Source: Paracoccus aminovorans (lineage in GTDB: Bacteria; Pseudomonadota; Alphaproteobacteria; Rhodobacterales; Rhodobacteraceae). From it: 64,000 nt of DNA. Each line of letters starts with the position of its first letter. Within the stretch, counting starts at the first letter, position 1. Shown here piece after piece: positions 16,729 to 25,630 of this stretch. The position numbers and the translations under genes are program-made. The stretch spans positions 214,955 through 278,954 of the forward strand of contig NZ_KQ955210.1 in the NCBI RefSeq assembly GCF_001546115.1, given 5' to 3'. Under the pieces are notes generated by a model, which was not told the origin of the DNA, made no database searches, and worked only from the letters and a program-made list of their open reading frames with translations.

Positions 16729-16852
16729 CCTTCTGCGCCTCGCGCGCTCCCTGCGCTGCTACCCGGCCGATCCCGGCCAGGCTTTCCGCCACCGGCTGGG
16801 CGTCGGCATCGCCATCGCCGTTCTGATCCTGATCCTCTCGCTTCTGGGGTAA
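16721..16852 (+). CDS. Small single-pass membrane protein in the lysis cassette
   Basis: A 43-residue protein, MHDLLRLARSLRCYP..., with one strong C-terminal transmembrane helix (GIAIAVLILILSLLG). It overlaps the end of the holin-like gene and ends 5 bases before the lysozyme gene. Its place suggests a role in lysis, perhaps as a holin partner or antiholin, but no motif proves this. ATG 16715 is an alternative start. Confidence 0.55.
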   Translation: MHDLLRLARSLRCYPADPGQAFRHRLGVGIAIAVLILILSLLG

Positions 16853-16857
16853 TTTCC

Positions 16858-17502
16858 ATGCAGATGACCGACCGGGGCCTGCTGGCCCTCGTCCGGCACG
16901 AAGGCATCGTGCCCGGACCCTACACGGATGTGAAACAGGTCTGGACCTTCGGCATCGGCCACACGGCTGCCGCCGGGGCACCCGATCCCGCCACGATGCC
17001 GCGCGGCATGCCTGCCGATCTCGATGCCGGGATCCGCGAGGCGTTCCGGGTCTTCCGGGCCGACCTCGCGCGGTATGAGGCCGCCGTCCTGCGCGCCGTG
17101 AAGGTGCCGCTCGAGCCGCACGAGTTCGATGCGCTGGTCTCGTTTCACTACAACACGGGCGGCATCGCCAAGGCGGCGCTGACCCGGCACCTGAACGCGG
17201 GCGACCGGGCAGCTGCGGCAACAGCCTTCATGGGTTGGCTCAAACCCGCCGCGATCAGCCCGCGCCGCGAGGCCGAGCGCGATCTCTTCGCAACGGGCCG
17301 CTATCCCGTCGGCACCATACCCGTCTGGTCGGTGGATCGCAGCGGACGCGTCGATTTCTCGCGACCGATCCGGCGTCTGACCGAGGACGAGGCGCTGGCG
17401 CTGCTGCGCCCCGCAAGCGTGCCGGTGCCGACGCAAACCATTGTCGCTCCGTCTTGGTGGCGGAGGCTGTTGGACCATTTCAAAGGAAAGGCAACATCAT
17501 GA
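16858..17502 (+). CDS. Phage lysozyme (GH24 endolysin)
   Basis: A 214-residue muramidase that cuts peptidoglycan during host lysis. The T4-type catalytic set is visible as Glu15 (RHEG), Asp24 and Thr30 (DVKQVWTFGIGHT). The C-terminus is extended beyond the usual 150-170 residues and ends in a basic, Trp-containing segment (WWRRLLDHFKG) that might bind membrane. No signal peptide is seen, so a holin would be needed. Unusually, it sits between tail genes rather than at the end of the late operon. Confidence 0.9.
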   Translation: MQMTDRGLLALVRHEGIVPGPYTDVKQVWTFGIGHTAAAGAPDPATMPRGMPADLDAGIREAFRVFRADLARYEAAVLRAVKVPLEPHEFDALVSFHYNTGGIAKAALTRHLNAGDRAAAATAFMGWLKPAAISPRREAERDLFATGRYPVGTIPVWSVDRSGRVDFSRPIRRLTEDEALALLRPASVPVPTQTIVAPSWWRRLLDHFKGKATS

Positions 17503-17708
17503 ACTGGACCCTTGCACGTGGCCTCGTCTATCTGGCCTGCCTTGCCGCCTCCGGCCTCGCTCTGGCCGGGCTGGCGGATTTCGACCTCGCAACCGGCACG
17601 CTCGATATTCGCCCCTTCAATATCTATGCCCTGACCGGCGCGACCGGTGGTGTCGTGTCTTCGCTGCTGGCGTCCGTGGCCCTCCTGCGCGGTTGGGGGC
17701 GGAAGTGA
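17499..17708 (+). CDS. Small two-helix membrane protein, possible holin
   Basis: A 69-residue protein, MNWTLARGLVYLACLAASG..., with two hydrophobic segments (about residues 7-26 and 44-63) joined by an acidic loop and ending in RGWGRK. It overlaps the lysozyme stop by four bases and the next gene by four bases. Size, topology and coupling to the endolysin fit a class II holin. It may supply the holin function that the broken gene at 16380 has lost. Confidence 0.6.
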   Translation: MNWTLARGLVYLACLAASGLALAGLADFDLATGTLDIRPFNIYALTGATGGVVSSLLASVALLRGWGRK

Positions 17709-18589
17709 AATCCCTTCCGCCCGCGCTGCAAGCCCATCTCGACGAAGGCGCCACCACTCTGGCCTGGTGCTGGCGCATCACCCGCGCCGATGGCGTGACC
17801 TTCGGTTTCACAGACCATGACCGGACCCTGTCGTTCGACGGGACAGAGTTCGAACCGGAAAGCGGACTGACAGCCTCCGAAGTCCGATCCGGCTCGGACC
17901 TCTCCGTGGATGCGCAGGACGCCCAAGGCGTGCTGTCCTCCGACCGGATCACCGAGACCGATATCCTCGACGGGCGCTGGGACAACGCGGCTGTCGAGGT
18001 CTGGCGCGTGAACTGGTCGGCCCCTTCGCAGCGCGTGCTTCTGCGGCGCGGGGCCATCGGCCAGATCCGGCGTGGGAGGCTCGCCTTCGTGGCGGAGGTC
18101 CGGTCACTGGCCCATGTCCTCGGCCAGACCGTAGGGCGAACGTTTCAGGCGAGTTGCGACGCCGCGCTGGGCGATGCGCGCTGCGGCGTGAACACCGATG
18201 CCCCGGCCTTCAAGGGCACCGGCGCGGTGATCGACGTGCTGCGGGATCGGGCCTTCACCGCTTCCGGCCTCGGCGCCTTCGCGGCGGGCTGGTTCGCCTT
18301 CGGGCTGGTCGAATGGACCAGCGGCGCGAATGCCGGACGGCGGATCGAGGTGCTGTCGCACGACCTGGTCGACGGCGTGGCGATCCTGACCCTGCTGGAG
18401 GCACCAGTGCGACCGATCACGGCGACGGATACCTTCGTGGTCCGGGCGGGTTGCGACAAGCGGATCGCGACCTGCGGGACGAAGTTCGCCAATGTCGCCA
18501 ACTTTCGCGGCTTTCCGCACATCCCGGGCCAAGATGCCGTGCTGCGCTACGCCACCAAGGATGGCGGCCATGAGGGGGCGGTGCTGTGA
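17705..18589 (+). CDS. DUF2163 tail protein, GTA gp13-like
   Basis: A 294-residue tail-tip protein starting at GTG 17705 in a GTGA overlap. It has the DUF2163 N-terminal block HLDEGATTLAWCWRITRADG and the C-terminal FVVRAGCDKRIATC...FRGFPHIPG with paired cysteines, as in the GTA hub proteins. Together with its DUF2460, NlpC/P60 and TIM-barrel neighbours it forms the baseplate-like tip that contacts the host envelope. Confidence 0.9.
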   Translation: MKSLPPALQAHLDEGATTLAWCWRITRADGVTFGFTDHDRTLSFDGTEFEPESGLTASEVRSGSDLSVDAQDAQGVLSSDRITETDILDGRWDNAAVEVWRVNWSAPSQRVLLRRGAIGQIRRGRLAFVAEVRSLAHVLGQTVGRTFQASCDAALGDARCGVNTDAPAFKGTGAVIDVLRDRAFTASGLGAFAAGWFAFGLVEWTSGANAGRRIEVLSHDLVDGVAILTLLEAPVRPITATDTFVVRAGCDKRIATCGTKFANVANFRGFPHIPGQDAVLRYATKDGGHEGAVL

Positions 18590-19032
18590 CCCTATCACAC
18601 CGGACCGCTGATCCCGTTCTTGTCATCGCCGTCGCGCGGTCATGGCTCGGCACACCCTATCACGACCAGGCCAGTTTGCGCGGGGTCGGCTGCGACTGCC
18701 TCGGCCTCGCGCGCGGTGTCTGGCGCGAGGTGGTCGGGCCGGAGCCATTTCCGATCCCGCCATATAGCCGCGATTGGGGCGAGACCGGGCCGCGCGAGGT
18801 GTTGGCCGATGGGGCGCGGGCGATGATGCCCGAGATCGCACCGGCCGATGCGCCACCCGGCGCACTGGTCCTGTTCCGGATAGTGCCCCGCGCCATCGCC
18901 AAGCATGTCGGGATCCTGACTGGCCCCGACACCTTCCTCCACGCCTATGAACGCCTCGGCGTGATCGAGGAAGCGATGACACCGACTTGGCGGCGGCGCA
19001 TCGCCTTCGCCTTCCTGTTCCCCGCACGCTGA
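18586..19032 (+). CDS. NlpC/P60 peptidase of the tail tip, GTA gp14-like
   Basis: A 148-residue cysteine peptidase starting at GTG 18586, overlapping the previous stop. The catalytic Cys38 lies in GCDCLGLARGVW and the catalytic His107 in KHVGIL. In gene transfer agents the equivalent protein opens peptidoglycan during DNA entry. This one is probably built into the tail tip, since it lies between the DUF2163 and TIM-barrel genes. Confidence 0.9.
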   Translation: MTLSHRTADPVLVIAVARSWLGTPYHDQASLRGVGCDCLGLARGVWREVVGPEPFPIPPYSRDWGETGPREVLADGARAMMPEIAPADAPPGALVLFRIVPRAIAKHVGILTGPDTFLHAYERLGVIEEAMTPTWRRRIAFAFLFPAR

Positions 19033-19041
19033 GATTTTCCC

Positions 19042-22000
19042 ATGGCCACGCTCGTCCTCGGCGCCGTCGGTTCCGCCATCGGCGGAGCCTTTGGCGGCGC
19101 GATCCTCGGCTTTTCCGGGGCCGCCATCGGTGGCTTCATCGGCTCGACCATCGGTTCGGTGGTCGACAGCTGGATCGTGTCCTCGCTGGCCCCCGCGCAG
19201 AAGATCGAGGGCCAGCGCCTCGACAGCCTGCGCATCACCTCGGCCACCGAAGGCGCGATCATCCCGCGCCTGTATGGGCGCATGCGGATCGGCGGCAACA
19301 TCGTCTGGGCCACCGATTTCCGCGAGGAGACGAAGACCACGACGCAAGGCGGCGGCAAGGGCGGTAGTGGCGGCAAGGTCCGGACCACCGAGTATCTCTA
19401 CTACGCGTCCTTCGCCGTGGCGCTCTGCGAAGGCCCGATCACCGGCATCGGCCGCATCTGGGCCGACGGCAAGCCGCTCGACATGACCGGCATCACCTGG
19501 CGCTGGTATCCAGGCGACGAGGCGCAGGGGCCTGACCCGTTCATCGCCGCCAGGATGGGTGCCGCCAACACCCCCGCCTATCGCGGCACGGCCTATGTGG
19601 TCTTCGAGGAACTGCCGCTGGCGACCTACGGCAACCGCCTGCCGCAACTGTCGTTCGAGGTGTTCCGGCCGCTGGCAGATCCCGACACGGCCGAGGGGCT
19701 GGTGAAGGCCGTCACCATGATCCCCGCCTCGGGCGAGTTCACCTATGCGACCGAAGCGGTCCGCAAGACCGTGGGCGCCACGACCACAGTCTTAGGCCAG
19801 ACCACCGGCGGCACCACCTCGGCCGAGAACCTGAACGCGCTGCCGGATGAGGCCGACATCGTCGTGGCCCTCGATCGGCTGCAAGCCATGGCCCCGGCCG
19901 TCGAGAGCGTCAGCCTTGTCGTCGCCTGGTTCGGCAACGATCTGCGCGCGGGGAACTGCACGATCAAGCCGGGCGTCGAGGTGACGACCAAGGTCACCAG
20001 CCCGAAGGTCTGGACGGTCAACGGCGTGGCGCGGGCGAACGCGCATCTGGTCAGTCGTGACGCCGAGGATCGTCCGGTCTACGGCGGCACCCCTTCGGAC
20101 TTCGCGGTGGTGCAGGCCATCCAGGAGATGAAGGCGCGCGGGTTGCGGGTCACCTTCTATCCGTTCCTGCTGCTTGACGTGCCGCCCGGCAACACCAAGC
20201 CCAATCCTTACAGCGCCAATGCCGCTGCCTTGGGCCAGCCGACATTCCCCTGGCGGGGGCGGATCACCTGTTCCCCGGCTGCGGGTTTTGCAGGGTCGGT
20301 GGACAAGACCGCCGCAGCCGCCACGCAGGTATCAGCCCTGTTCGGCACAGCGGCGCCCGCGAACTTCAGCGTGTCAGGCACCCATGTCAGCTGGACCGGG
20401 CCGGTCGGGGAATGGTCGCTGCGCCGGATGATCCTGCACTACGCGCATCTCTGCAAAGCGGCCGGGGGCGTCGATGCCTTCCTGATCGGTTCAGAGATGC
20501 CCGGCCTCACCACCATCCGCTCCAGCGCCAGCGCCTATCCTGCCGTCACCGCCTTCAAGGCACTGGCGGCGGATGTGAAGGCGGTCCTCGGAGCGGGCAC
20601 CAAGGTCGGCTATGCCTCCGACTGGTCGGAGTATTTCGGCCACCAGCCGGGCGACGGCAGTGGCGACGTCCATTTCCACCTCGACCCGCTCTGGTCGGAC
20701 GCCAACATCGATTTCATCGGCATCGACAACTACATGCCGCTGTCGGACTGGCGCGACGGGTTTGATCATGCCGATGCCCTAGAGGGCTGGTCCGCGATCC
20801 ATGATCGCGGCTATCTGCAGGCCAACATCGCGGGCGGCGAGGGCTTCGACTGGTTCTACGCCAGCGCCGCCGACCGGTCGGCCCAGCTCCGCACCCCGAT
20901 CACCGATGGCAGCGCGGGCAAACCGTGGGTCTTCCGTTACAAGGACCTGCGCGCCTGGTGGTCGAACCCGCATTTCAACCGGCCGGGCGGCGTCGATTGC
21001 GGCACACCGACGGCATGGGTGCCGCAATCGAAGCCCGTCTGGTTCACCGAACTGGGTTGCCCGGCCATCGATCGGGGCACGAACCAGCCGAACGTGTTCT
21101 TCGACCCGAAGTCGTCCGAGAGCTTCACGCCGTATTTCTCCCGCGGCTGGCGCGACGATGCGATCCAGCGCGTCTATCTCGAAGCCAGCTATCTCTGGTG
21201 GGGCCAAGGGGCGAACAACCCGACGTCGTCCGTCTACGGTGGCCGGATGGTCCATGTTCCGGAATGCGCCGCCTGGACCTGGGATGCGCGACCCTATCCG
21301 TTCTTCCCCGAACTGACCGGCGTCTGGACGGACGGGCCGAACTGGCGGCTGGGTCACTGGCTGACCGGACGGCTCGGCGCGGTGTCGCTGGCGGCCCTCG
21401 TGCGCCACCTCTGCCTGCGTGCCGGGCTTGCGGAGAACCTCATCGACGTCTCGGGCCTCTGGGGCGCGGTCGAAGGCTATGTCATCGGCGCGCTGGAAAG
21501 CCCCCGTGCGTCGATTTCCACGCTGGCCCGGCATTTCGGCTTCGACGCCATCGAGACCGAGGGCGTGATCCGCTTCGTCATGCGCGGCCGCGCCTCGGTC
21601 GCCACCCTGGCCATCGACGATCTGGTCGCCAGCCGTGAGGGCGAAGCCTTCGAACTGACCCGTGGTCAGGAGACCGAACTGCCGCAAGCCCTGAAGTGGC
21701 AGGTCGCACGCGCCGACGAAGATTACGATGCGGCGCTGGTCGAGGCGCGGCGCATCACGGTCGACACGACCCGCATCGCTTCCGAGTCCTTCCCGATGGC
21801 CATCCCGCCCGAGGAAGCCGAACGCCGTTGCCGCCGTGCGCTGATGGAAGCCTGGATCGGCCGGGAAAGTGCCACCTTCCGCCTTCCGCCCTCGCGGCTC
21901 GCTCTCGATCCCGCCGACGTGATCCGGCTGGCGCATGACGGCCGGGAGGTCGAGTTCCGCCTCGTCTCCGTCGCCGATGCCGAAGCGCGCGGGATCGAGG

Positions 22001-23040
22001 CCGTCCGGCAGGACCGCGCCGCCTACGATCTGCCGCCCGGTGATCCGCGACCGGCCTCGCTTTCGAGCCCCGTCGTCTTCGGCACGCCAGAGGTGGTGAT
22101 GCTGGACCTGCCGCAGATTTCGGAAGATCAGCCCGCGCATCGCCCCTTGATCGCCGCGCATGCCAGCCCCTGGCCGGGCGAGATCGCGGTCTTCCGCAGC
22201 GCATCCACCGACGGGTTCGCGTTGCTGACCATCTTCGGCAGTCGCGCGCGGATCGGCAGGCTGGCCTTCGACTTCTTTCCGGGGCCGACCTCGCGCTTTG
22301 ATCTCGGCAACGCGCTGGTCGTCGATCTGCTGTCCGGGACGCTGGAAAGCGTAACGGACGTTGCCCTGTTCGGCGGGGCCAATGCGCTTGCGGTCGAGAG
22401 TGCCGCTGGCCAGTGGGAGATCGTCCAGGCGGGCGCGGTCGAACTGATCGCGCCCGGCCGCTATCGCCTGACCCGCCTCCTGCGCGGCCAGCGCGGGACG
22501 GAACATGCGATGGGCAACCCGGCCCCGGCAGGAGCGCGGGTTGTGGTCCTGGACGCCACGCTGGCCTCGCTGCCCGTCGCCGAGGCTGACCTTGGCTTGC
22601 CTTGGAACTGGCGGGTCGGCTCGGCCGCGCGTTCTGTCAGTGACGCAAGCTATGCCGCGCTGGGCTTCACCCCCACTGGCCGGGGGCTTGTTCCCTTCGC
22701 CCCGGTCCATGTCGAGCAGCCATGGCGGACAGCACGCAACCCGGGCGATCTGACCATCCGTTGGACGCGGCGGTCCCGGGCGCTCGCCGCCGACAGCTGG
22801 GCCGGGCTGGAGGTGCCGCTGGCCGAGGAACTCGAAGCCTACGAGTTGGAGATCCTCGACGGCGCATCCGTGAAGCGGGTGCTGAGCACCGCCACAACCA
22901 GCGCAGTCTACACGGCCGCCCAGCAGACCGCCGATTGGGGCGGGCCGCTCGGCCCCGGCGACGGCCTCACCGTACGCATCTACCAGCTCTCCGCCCTCGT
23001 GGGACGGGGTGCGCCGAAAACCGTCACACTCACGTTCTGA
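19042..23040 (+). CDS. Large tail-tip protein with TIM-barrel domain, GTA gp15-like
   Basis: A 1332-residue megatron-type protein. The N-terminus is Gly/Ala-rich and hydrophobic (FGGAILGFSGAAIGGFIGST). A glycosidase-like TIM barrel spans about residues 430-760, with YASDWSEYFG, FIGIDNYMPLSDWRD and KPVWFTELGCPAID. The remainder is a phage-tail domain with LLRGQRGTEHA near the C-terminus. In gene transfer agents this protein forms the tail tip and receptor-facing hub. It starts 9 bases after the peptidase gene. Confidence 0.92.
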   Translation: MATLVLGAVGSAIGGAFGGAILGFSGAAIGGFIGSTIGSVVDSWIVSSLAPAQKIEGQRLDSLRITSATEGAIIPRLYGRMRIGGNIVWATDFREETKTTTQGGGKGGSGGKVRTTEYLYYASFAVALCEGPITGIGRIWADGKPLDMTGITWRWYPGDEAQGPDPFIAARMGAANTPAYRGTAYVVFEELPLATYGNRLPQLSFEVFRPLADPDTAEGLVKAVTMIPASGEFTYATEAVRKTVGATTTVLGQTTGGTTSAENLNALPDEADIVVALDRLQAMAPAVESVSLVVAWFGNDLRAGNCTIKPGVEVTTKVTSPKVWTVNGVARANAHLVSRDAEDRPVYGGTPSDFAVVQAIQEMKARGLRVTFYPFLLLDVPPGNTKPNPYSANAAALGQPTFPWRGRITCSPAAGFAGSVDKTAAAATQVSALFGTAAPANFSVSGTHVSWTGPVGEWSLRRMILHYAHLCKAAGGVDAFLIGSEMPGLTTIRSSASAYPAVTAFKALAADVKAVLGAGTKVGYASDWSEYFGHQPGDGSGDVHFHLDPLWSDANIDFIGIDNYMPLSDWRDGFDHADALEGWSAIHDRGYLQANIAGGEGFDWFYASAADRSAQLRTPITDGSAGKPWVFRYKDLRAWWSNPHFNRPGGVDCGTPTAWVPQSKPVWFTELGCPAIDRGTNQPNVFFDPKSSESFTPYFSRGWRDDAIQRVYLEASYLWWGQGANNPTSSVYGGRMVHVPECAAWTWDARPYPFFPELTGVWTDGPNWRLGHWLTGRLGAVSLAALVRHLCLRAGLAENLIDVSGLWGAVEGYVIGALESPRASISTLARHFGFDAIETEGVIRFVMRGRASVATLAIDDLVASREGEAFELTRGQETELPQALKWQVARADEDYDAALVEARRITVDTTRIASESFPMAIPPEEAERRCRRALMEAWIGRESATFRLPPSRLALDPADVIRLAHDGREVEFRLVSVADAEARGIEAVRQDRAAYDLPPGDPRPASLSSPVVFGTPEVVMLDLPQISEDQPAHRPLIAAHASPWPGEIAVFRSASTDGFALLTIFGSRARIGRLAFDFFPGPTSRFDLGNALVVDLLSGTLESVTDVALFGGANALAVESAAGQWEIVQAGAVELIAPGRYRLTRLLRGQRGTEHAMGNPAPAGARVVVLDATLASLPVAEADLGLPWNWRVGSAARSVSDASYAALGFTPTGRGLVPFAPVHVEQPWRTARNPGDLTIRWTRRSRALAADSWAGLEVPLAEELEAYELEILDGASVKRVLSTATTSAVYTAAQQTADWGGPLGPGDGLTVRIYQLSALVGRGAPKTVTLTF

Positions 23041-23050
23041 AGGCCATCCC

Positions 23051-24127
23051 ATGTCCGACGCCACGACCCATCTCCTGCTGCCCTACATCCTGGCGGCGCA
23101 GGCCCAGAAGCATGTCACCCACAACGAGGCGCTGCGGATCCTCGACGGGCTCGTCCAGCTCTCGGTGCTCGACCGGGATCTGACGGCACCGCCCGGTTCG
23201 CCCGCCGATGGCGACCGCTACATCGTCGCCTCGGGCGCGTCTGGCGACTGGGCGGGCTGGGATCTGAACGTCGTGCTCTGGACGGACGGCGCCTGGCTGC
23301 GCCTGCCGCCCCGGACCGGTTGGCGGGCGTGGGTCGAGGATGAAGGCTTGCTGCTGGTCTATGACGGCGCGGGCTGGATCGGGACCACGCCCGCGGCGTG
23401 GCAGAACATGGCGCTGCTCGGGCTGGGCACGACCGCAGATGCATCGAACCCGTTCTCGGCCAAGCTGAACGCCGCGCTCTGGACGGCGAAGACCGTGGCC
23501 GAGGGTGGGACCGGCAATCTGTTCTATACCATGAACAAGGAGGCGGCAGGCGATGATCTCGGCCTTACGCTGCAGACCGGCTTTTCTACCCGCGCGCTGG
23601 TAGGCCTCTTCGGCTCCGACCGCTTCCGCCTCGCGGTCTCCGCCGACGGCAGCACCTTCTTCGACGGGCTGAGCGTCGACAACGCCACCGGCATCGTCGA
23701 TCAGCCCCAGCTGCCCCGCTTCAAGGCCTGGACCAACTATGACAATTACGTCGGCGTCGGGACCTGGACGAAGATCGGCCTGAACAACACCGACTATAAC
23801 GATCAGGGCGCCTTCGATGCCGCGAACAACCACTTCGTCGCGCCGGTGGATGGCACCTACCTCTTCGGCGCGACGCTCCTCTACAAGATCAACGCCAGCG
23901 CCACGGCCCGAATGCGCGGTCGGCTCGTGCTGAACGGCACGACCGAAATTCGCGGCTCCCTCGGCGAAATCTCCGCCACCCATGTCTCGCTCGGCACCGC
24001 CATCTGGCTGCAGACCATGGTCCCGCTCAACGCGGGCAATACCGTCGAGCTGCAGGGGTATTTCCGGGTGGCGGACGGCTACTTCGCCGCTGACCACACG
24101 TCCTTCTGGGGCTGCAAGGTCGGCTGA
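23051..24127 (+). CDS. DUF2793 tail fibre-like protein
   Basis: A 358-residue protein. The N-terminal half has the DUF2793 signature HLLLPYILAAQAQKHVTHNEAL and a Trp-rich GDRYIVASGASGDWAGW block. The C-terminal half, from about residue 225, is a beta-rich C1q-like domain (AFDAANNHFVAPVDGTYLFG). Such proteins attach to GTA-type tail tips and may bind the host surface. ATG 23051 follows the TIM-barrel gene after 10 bases. Confidence 0.82.
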   Translation: MSDATTHLLLPYILAAQAQKHVTHNEALRILDGLVQLSVLDRDLTAPPGSPADGDRYIVASGASGDWAGWDLNVVLWTDGAWLRLPPRTGWRAWVEDEGLLLVYDGAGWIGTTPAAWQNMALLGLGTTADASNPFSAKLNAALWTAKTVAEGGTGNLFYTMNKEAAGDDLGLTLQTGFSTRALVGLFGSDRFRLAVSADGSTFFDGLSVDNATGIVDQPQLPRFKAWTNYDNYVGVGTWTKIGLNNTDYNDQGAFDAANNHFVAPVDGTYLFGATLLYKINASATARMRGRLVLNGTTEIRGSLGEISATHVSLGTAIWLQTMVPLNAGNTVELQGYFRVADGYFAADHTSFWGCKVG

Positions 24128-24146
24128 GCGGCGGAAGGAGGATCCG

Positions 24147-24434
24147 ATGACACCACCCCGATCCGACGGCTTCGTGCGGATGCCCGACGCCGAGTTCGAG
24201 GCGATCCTGACGCGGGCGGCCGAGGAAGGCGCGAAGCGTGCGCTGGCCGATGTCGGCCTCGACGGCGACGAGGCCGCGCTCGACATCCGCGATCTGCGCT
24301 CGCTGGTCGACTGCATCCGGCTGGTCCGCCGCACCGCGATGCAGACCGCCGTCCGCATGATCACCACCGGCGTCATGCTGGCGCTGCTCGCGGGTATAGC
24401 GATCAAGCTGAAGATCTTCGGCGGCGGCCCGTAG
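24147..24434 (+). CDS. DUF6127-like membrane protein (first copy)
   Basis: A 95-residue protein with an acidic helical N-terminus, the core GDEAALDIRDLRSLVDCIRL, and one C-terminal transmembrane helix (MITTGVMLALLAGIAI). GGAAGGAGG before ATG 24147 is a strong ribosome site. A diverged second copy lies at 40041-40316. Its steady position between tail fibre and endolysin genes suggests a role in lysis or tail assembly, but its function is unknown. Confidence 0.75.
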   Translation: MTPPRSDGFVRMPDAEFEAILTRAAEEGAKRALADVGLDGDEAALDIRDLRSLVDCIRLVRRTAMQTAVRMITTGVMLALLAGIAIKLKIFGGGP

Positions 24435-24469
24435 CCGCTCAACACCCCCGTTCACCAGCCCAACCGCAC

Positions 24470-24492
24470 CCGCCCTCGAGGCGGTTTTTTTT
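24470..24492 (+). terminator. Rho-independent terminator before the M15 endolysin
   Basis: CCGCC (24470-24474), loop CTCGA, GGCGG (24480-24484) and eight T residues form a compact intrinsic terminator. It lies only 18 bases before the endolysin start codon, with the ribosome site GGAGG in between. That would hold endolysin expression back unless readthrough occurs. Confidence 0.75.
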
Positions 24493-24509
24493 CGTTTCGG
24501 AGGACCCTC

Positions 24510-25184
24510 ATGACCACGACCTTCCACCGCCATTGGCGTGATGTGCCGGAGAGCGCCTGGCGCTGGCCGAATTTCTCGCCCGCCGAGATTGCATGCCGGG
24601 GCACCGGCAAGCTGCTCGTGAACGAAACCGCGCTCGACAAGCTGCAGGCGCTGCGCGACCGGCTGGGCAAGCCGCTGATCGTCCGCTCCGCCTACCGCAG
24701 CCCAGAGCACAACCGTGCCGTGGGGGGCGCGGGCCGGTCGAAGCATCTCGACGGCGCCGCCTTCGACATCGCCATGGCGAACCACGATCCGGTGGCCTTC
24801 GAGGCTGCGGCGCGCGAGGTCGGATTCCTCGGCTTCGGCTTCTACCCGCGATCGGGGTTCATCCATGTCGATCTCGGGCCCGCGCGGCAGTGGGGCGAGC
24901 GGTTCCCGGTCCGGGCGACGGCATTTGCAGCCGAGACGCCGCCCGCGCGCGAGGTGCTGGCTGACAGCCGCACCATGAAGGGCGGCGGGGCAGCCGGTGT
25001 GGCGACGCTGGGCGCGGCGGGCGTCGAGGTGGCGCAGCAGGTGCTGGCCGAGACCCAGACCGCGATCTTGCCGCTTGTGCCGTATCTCGACACGTTGCGT
25101 TGGGTATTCATCGCCGTGGCGCTTGGCGGCATCGCGGTCACGATCTACGCGCGTCTCGATGACTGGCGCCGAGGGCAGCGGTGA
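24510..25184 (+). CDS. M15 peptidase-type endolysin
   Basis: A 224-residue zinc peptidase that cleaves peptidoglycan cross-links. Zinc ligands are His79 and Asp86 (KHLDGAAFD) and His119 (FIHVD), with the family's RSAYRSPEHN ahead of them. A C-terminal transmembrane helix at about residues 197-214 is followed by a basic end, which suggests a membrane-anchored form. It is the second muralytic enzyme of this phage. It overlaps the spanin gene by a base or more. A truncated copy lies at 40389. Confidence 0.9.
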   Translation: MTTTFHRHWRDVPESAWRWPNFSPAEIACRGTGKLLVNETALDKLQALRDRLGKPLIVRSAYRSPEHNRAVGGAGRSKHLDGAAFDIAMANHDPVAFEAAAREVGFLGFGFYPRSGFIHVDLGPARQWGERFPVRATAFAAETPPAREVLADSRTMKGGGAAGVATLGAAGVEVAQQVLAETQTAILPLVPYLDTLRWVFIAVALGGIAVTIYARLDDWRRGQR

Positions 25185-25438
25185 TGGCCCCGCTCCTGAT
25201 CGGGTTCGCCGCCAGCCCATGGATGCGGGCCGCTTTGCGCTACGGCGCCATCATCCTCGCCCTGCTCCTGTTCCTGCTTTCGCTTCGGCGGTCCGGCGAG
25301 CGAGCGGGACGCCTCGCTGAACGCCTTCAGACCACGGAGAAAGCCAATGATGTCCAACGCCAGATGCTCGAGGCGACGGCTCGTCGTCCTAGGTCTCGCG
25401 ACGAGCTTGCTGAGCGGCTGCGCAACGGTCGGTTCTGA
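25184..25438 (+). CDS. Rz-like inner-membrane spanin
   Basis: An 84-residue protein with an N-terminal transmembrane helix (AIILALLLFLLSL) and a charged, helical periplasmic part with Gln, Glu and Arg, typical of i-spanins. GTG 25181 is an alternative start in a GTGA overlap with the endolysin. The o-spanin lipoprotein gene begins inside it in another frame. The pair would fuse inner and outer membranes in the last step of lysis. Confidence 0.72.
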   Translation: MAPLLIGFAASPWMRAALRYGAIILALLLFLLSLRRSGERAGRLAERLQTTEKANDVQRQMLEATARRPRSRDELAERLRNGRF

Positions 25439-25604
25439 GCCCGGCATCGCGACCGTCTGCCCGCCCGTGGTAGAGTACAGCCGCGAGTTCCAGGCGCGCG
25501 CAGCCGAGGAGCTCGCGCGGCTGCCGCACGGGTCGGCCATCGCCGAGATGCTGAGCGACTACGCCGTGATCCGGGATCAGGTCCGTATGTGTTCTCGCCC
25601 CTGA
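25347..25604 (+). CDS. Rz1-like outer-membrane spanin lipoprotein
   Basis: An 85-residue protein with a lipoprotein signal ending in LLSGC (lipid-modified Cys25), then a short helical region. It starts within the i-spanin frame, with GGAG ahead of ATG 25347, and runs 166 bases beyond that gene's stop. This overlapped Rz/Rz1 layout is classical for phages of Gram-negative hosts. It is the last recognisable gene of the intact late block. Confidence 0.75.
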   Translation: MMSNARCSRRRLVVLGLATSLLSGCATVGSEPGIATVCPPVVEYSREFQARAAEELARLPHGSAIAEMLSDYAVIRDQVRMCSRP

Positions 25605-25630
25605 TCAAGAGCCGAATTGGAGCCTCAAGG

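Larger units (their letters stand above)
24147..24715 (+). repeat. Direct repeat, left copy of the phage end module
   Basis: This segment, covering the DUF6127-like gene and the first 70 codons of the M15 endolysin, is matched in the same orientation at 40041-40594. The proteins are nearly identical over long stretches, while the DNA differs at many third codon positions. The two copies bracket the metal-resistance island about 15.9 kb apart. Similarity ends at the EHNR codons, where the second copy is cut. Confidence 0.8.

Noticed and set aside
20779..23064. Long minus-strand frame opposite the TIM-barrel tail protein
   Set aside because: It is an antisense shadow in high-GC DNA; composition is not protein-like and the plus-strand gene is certain.
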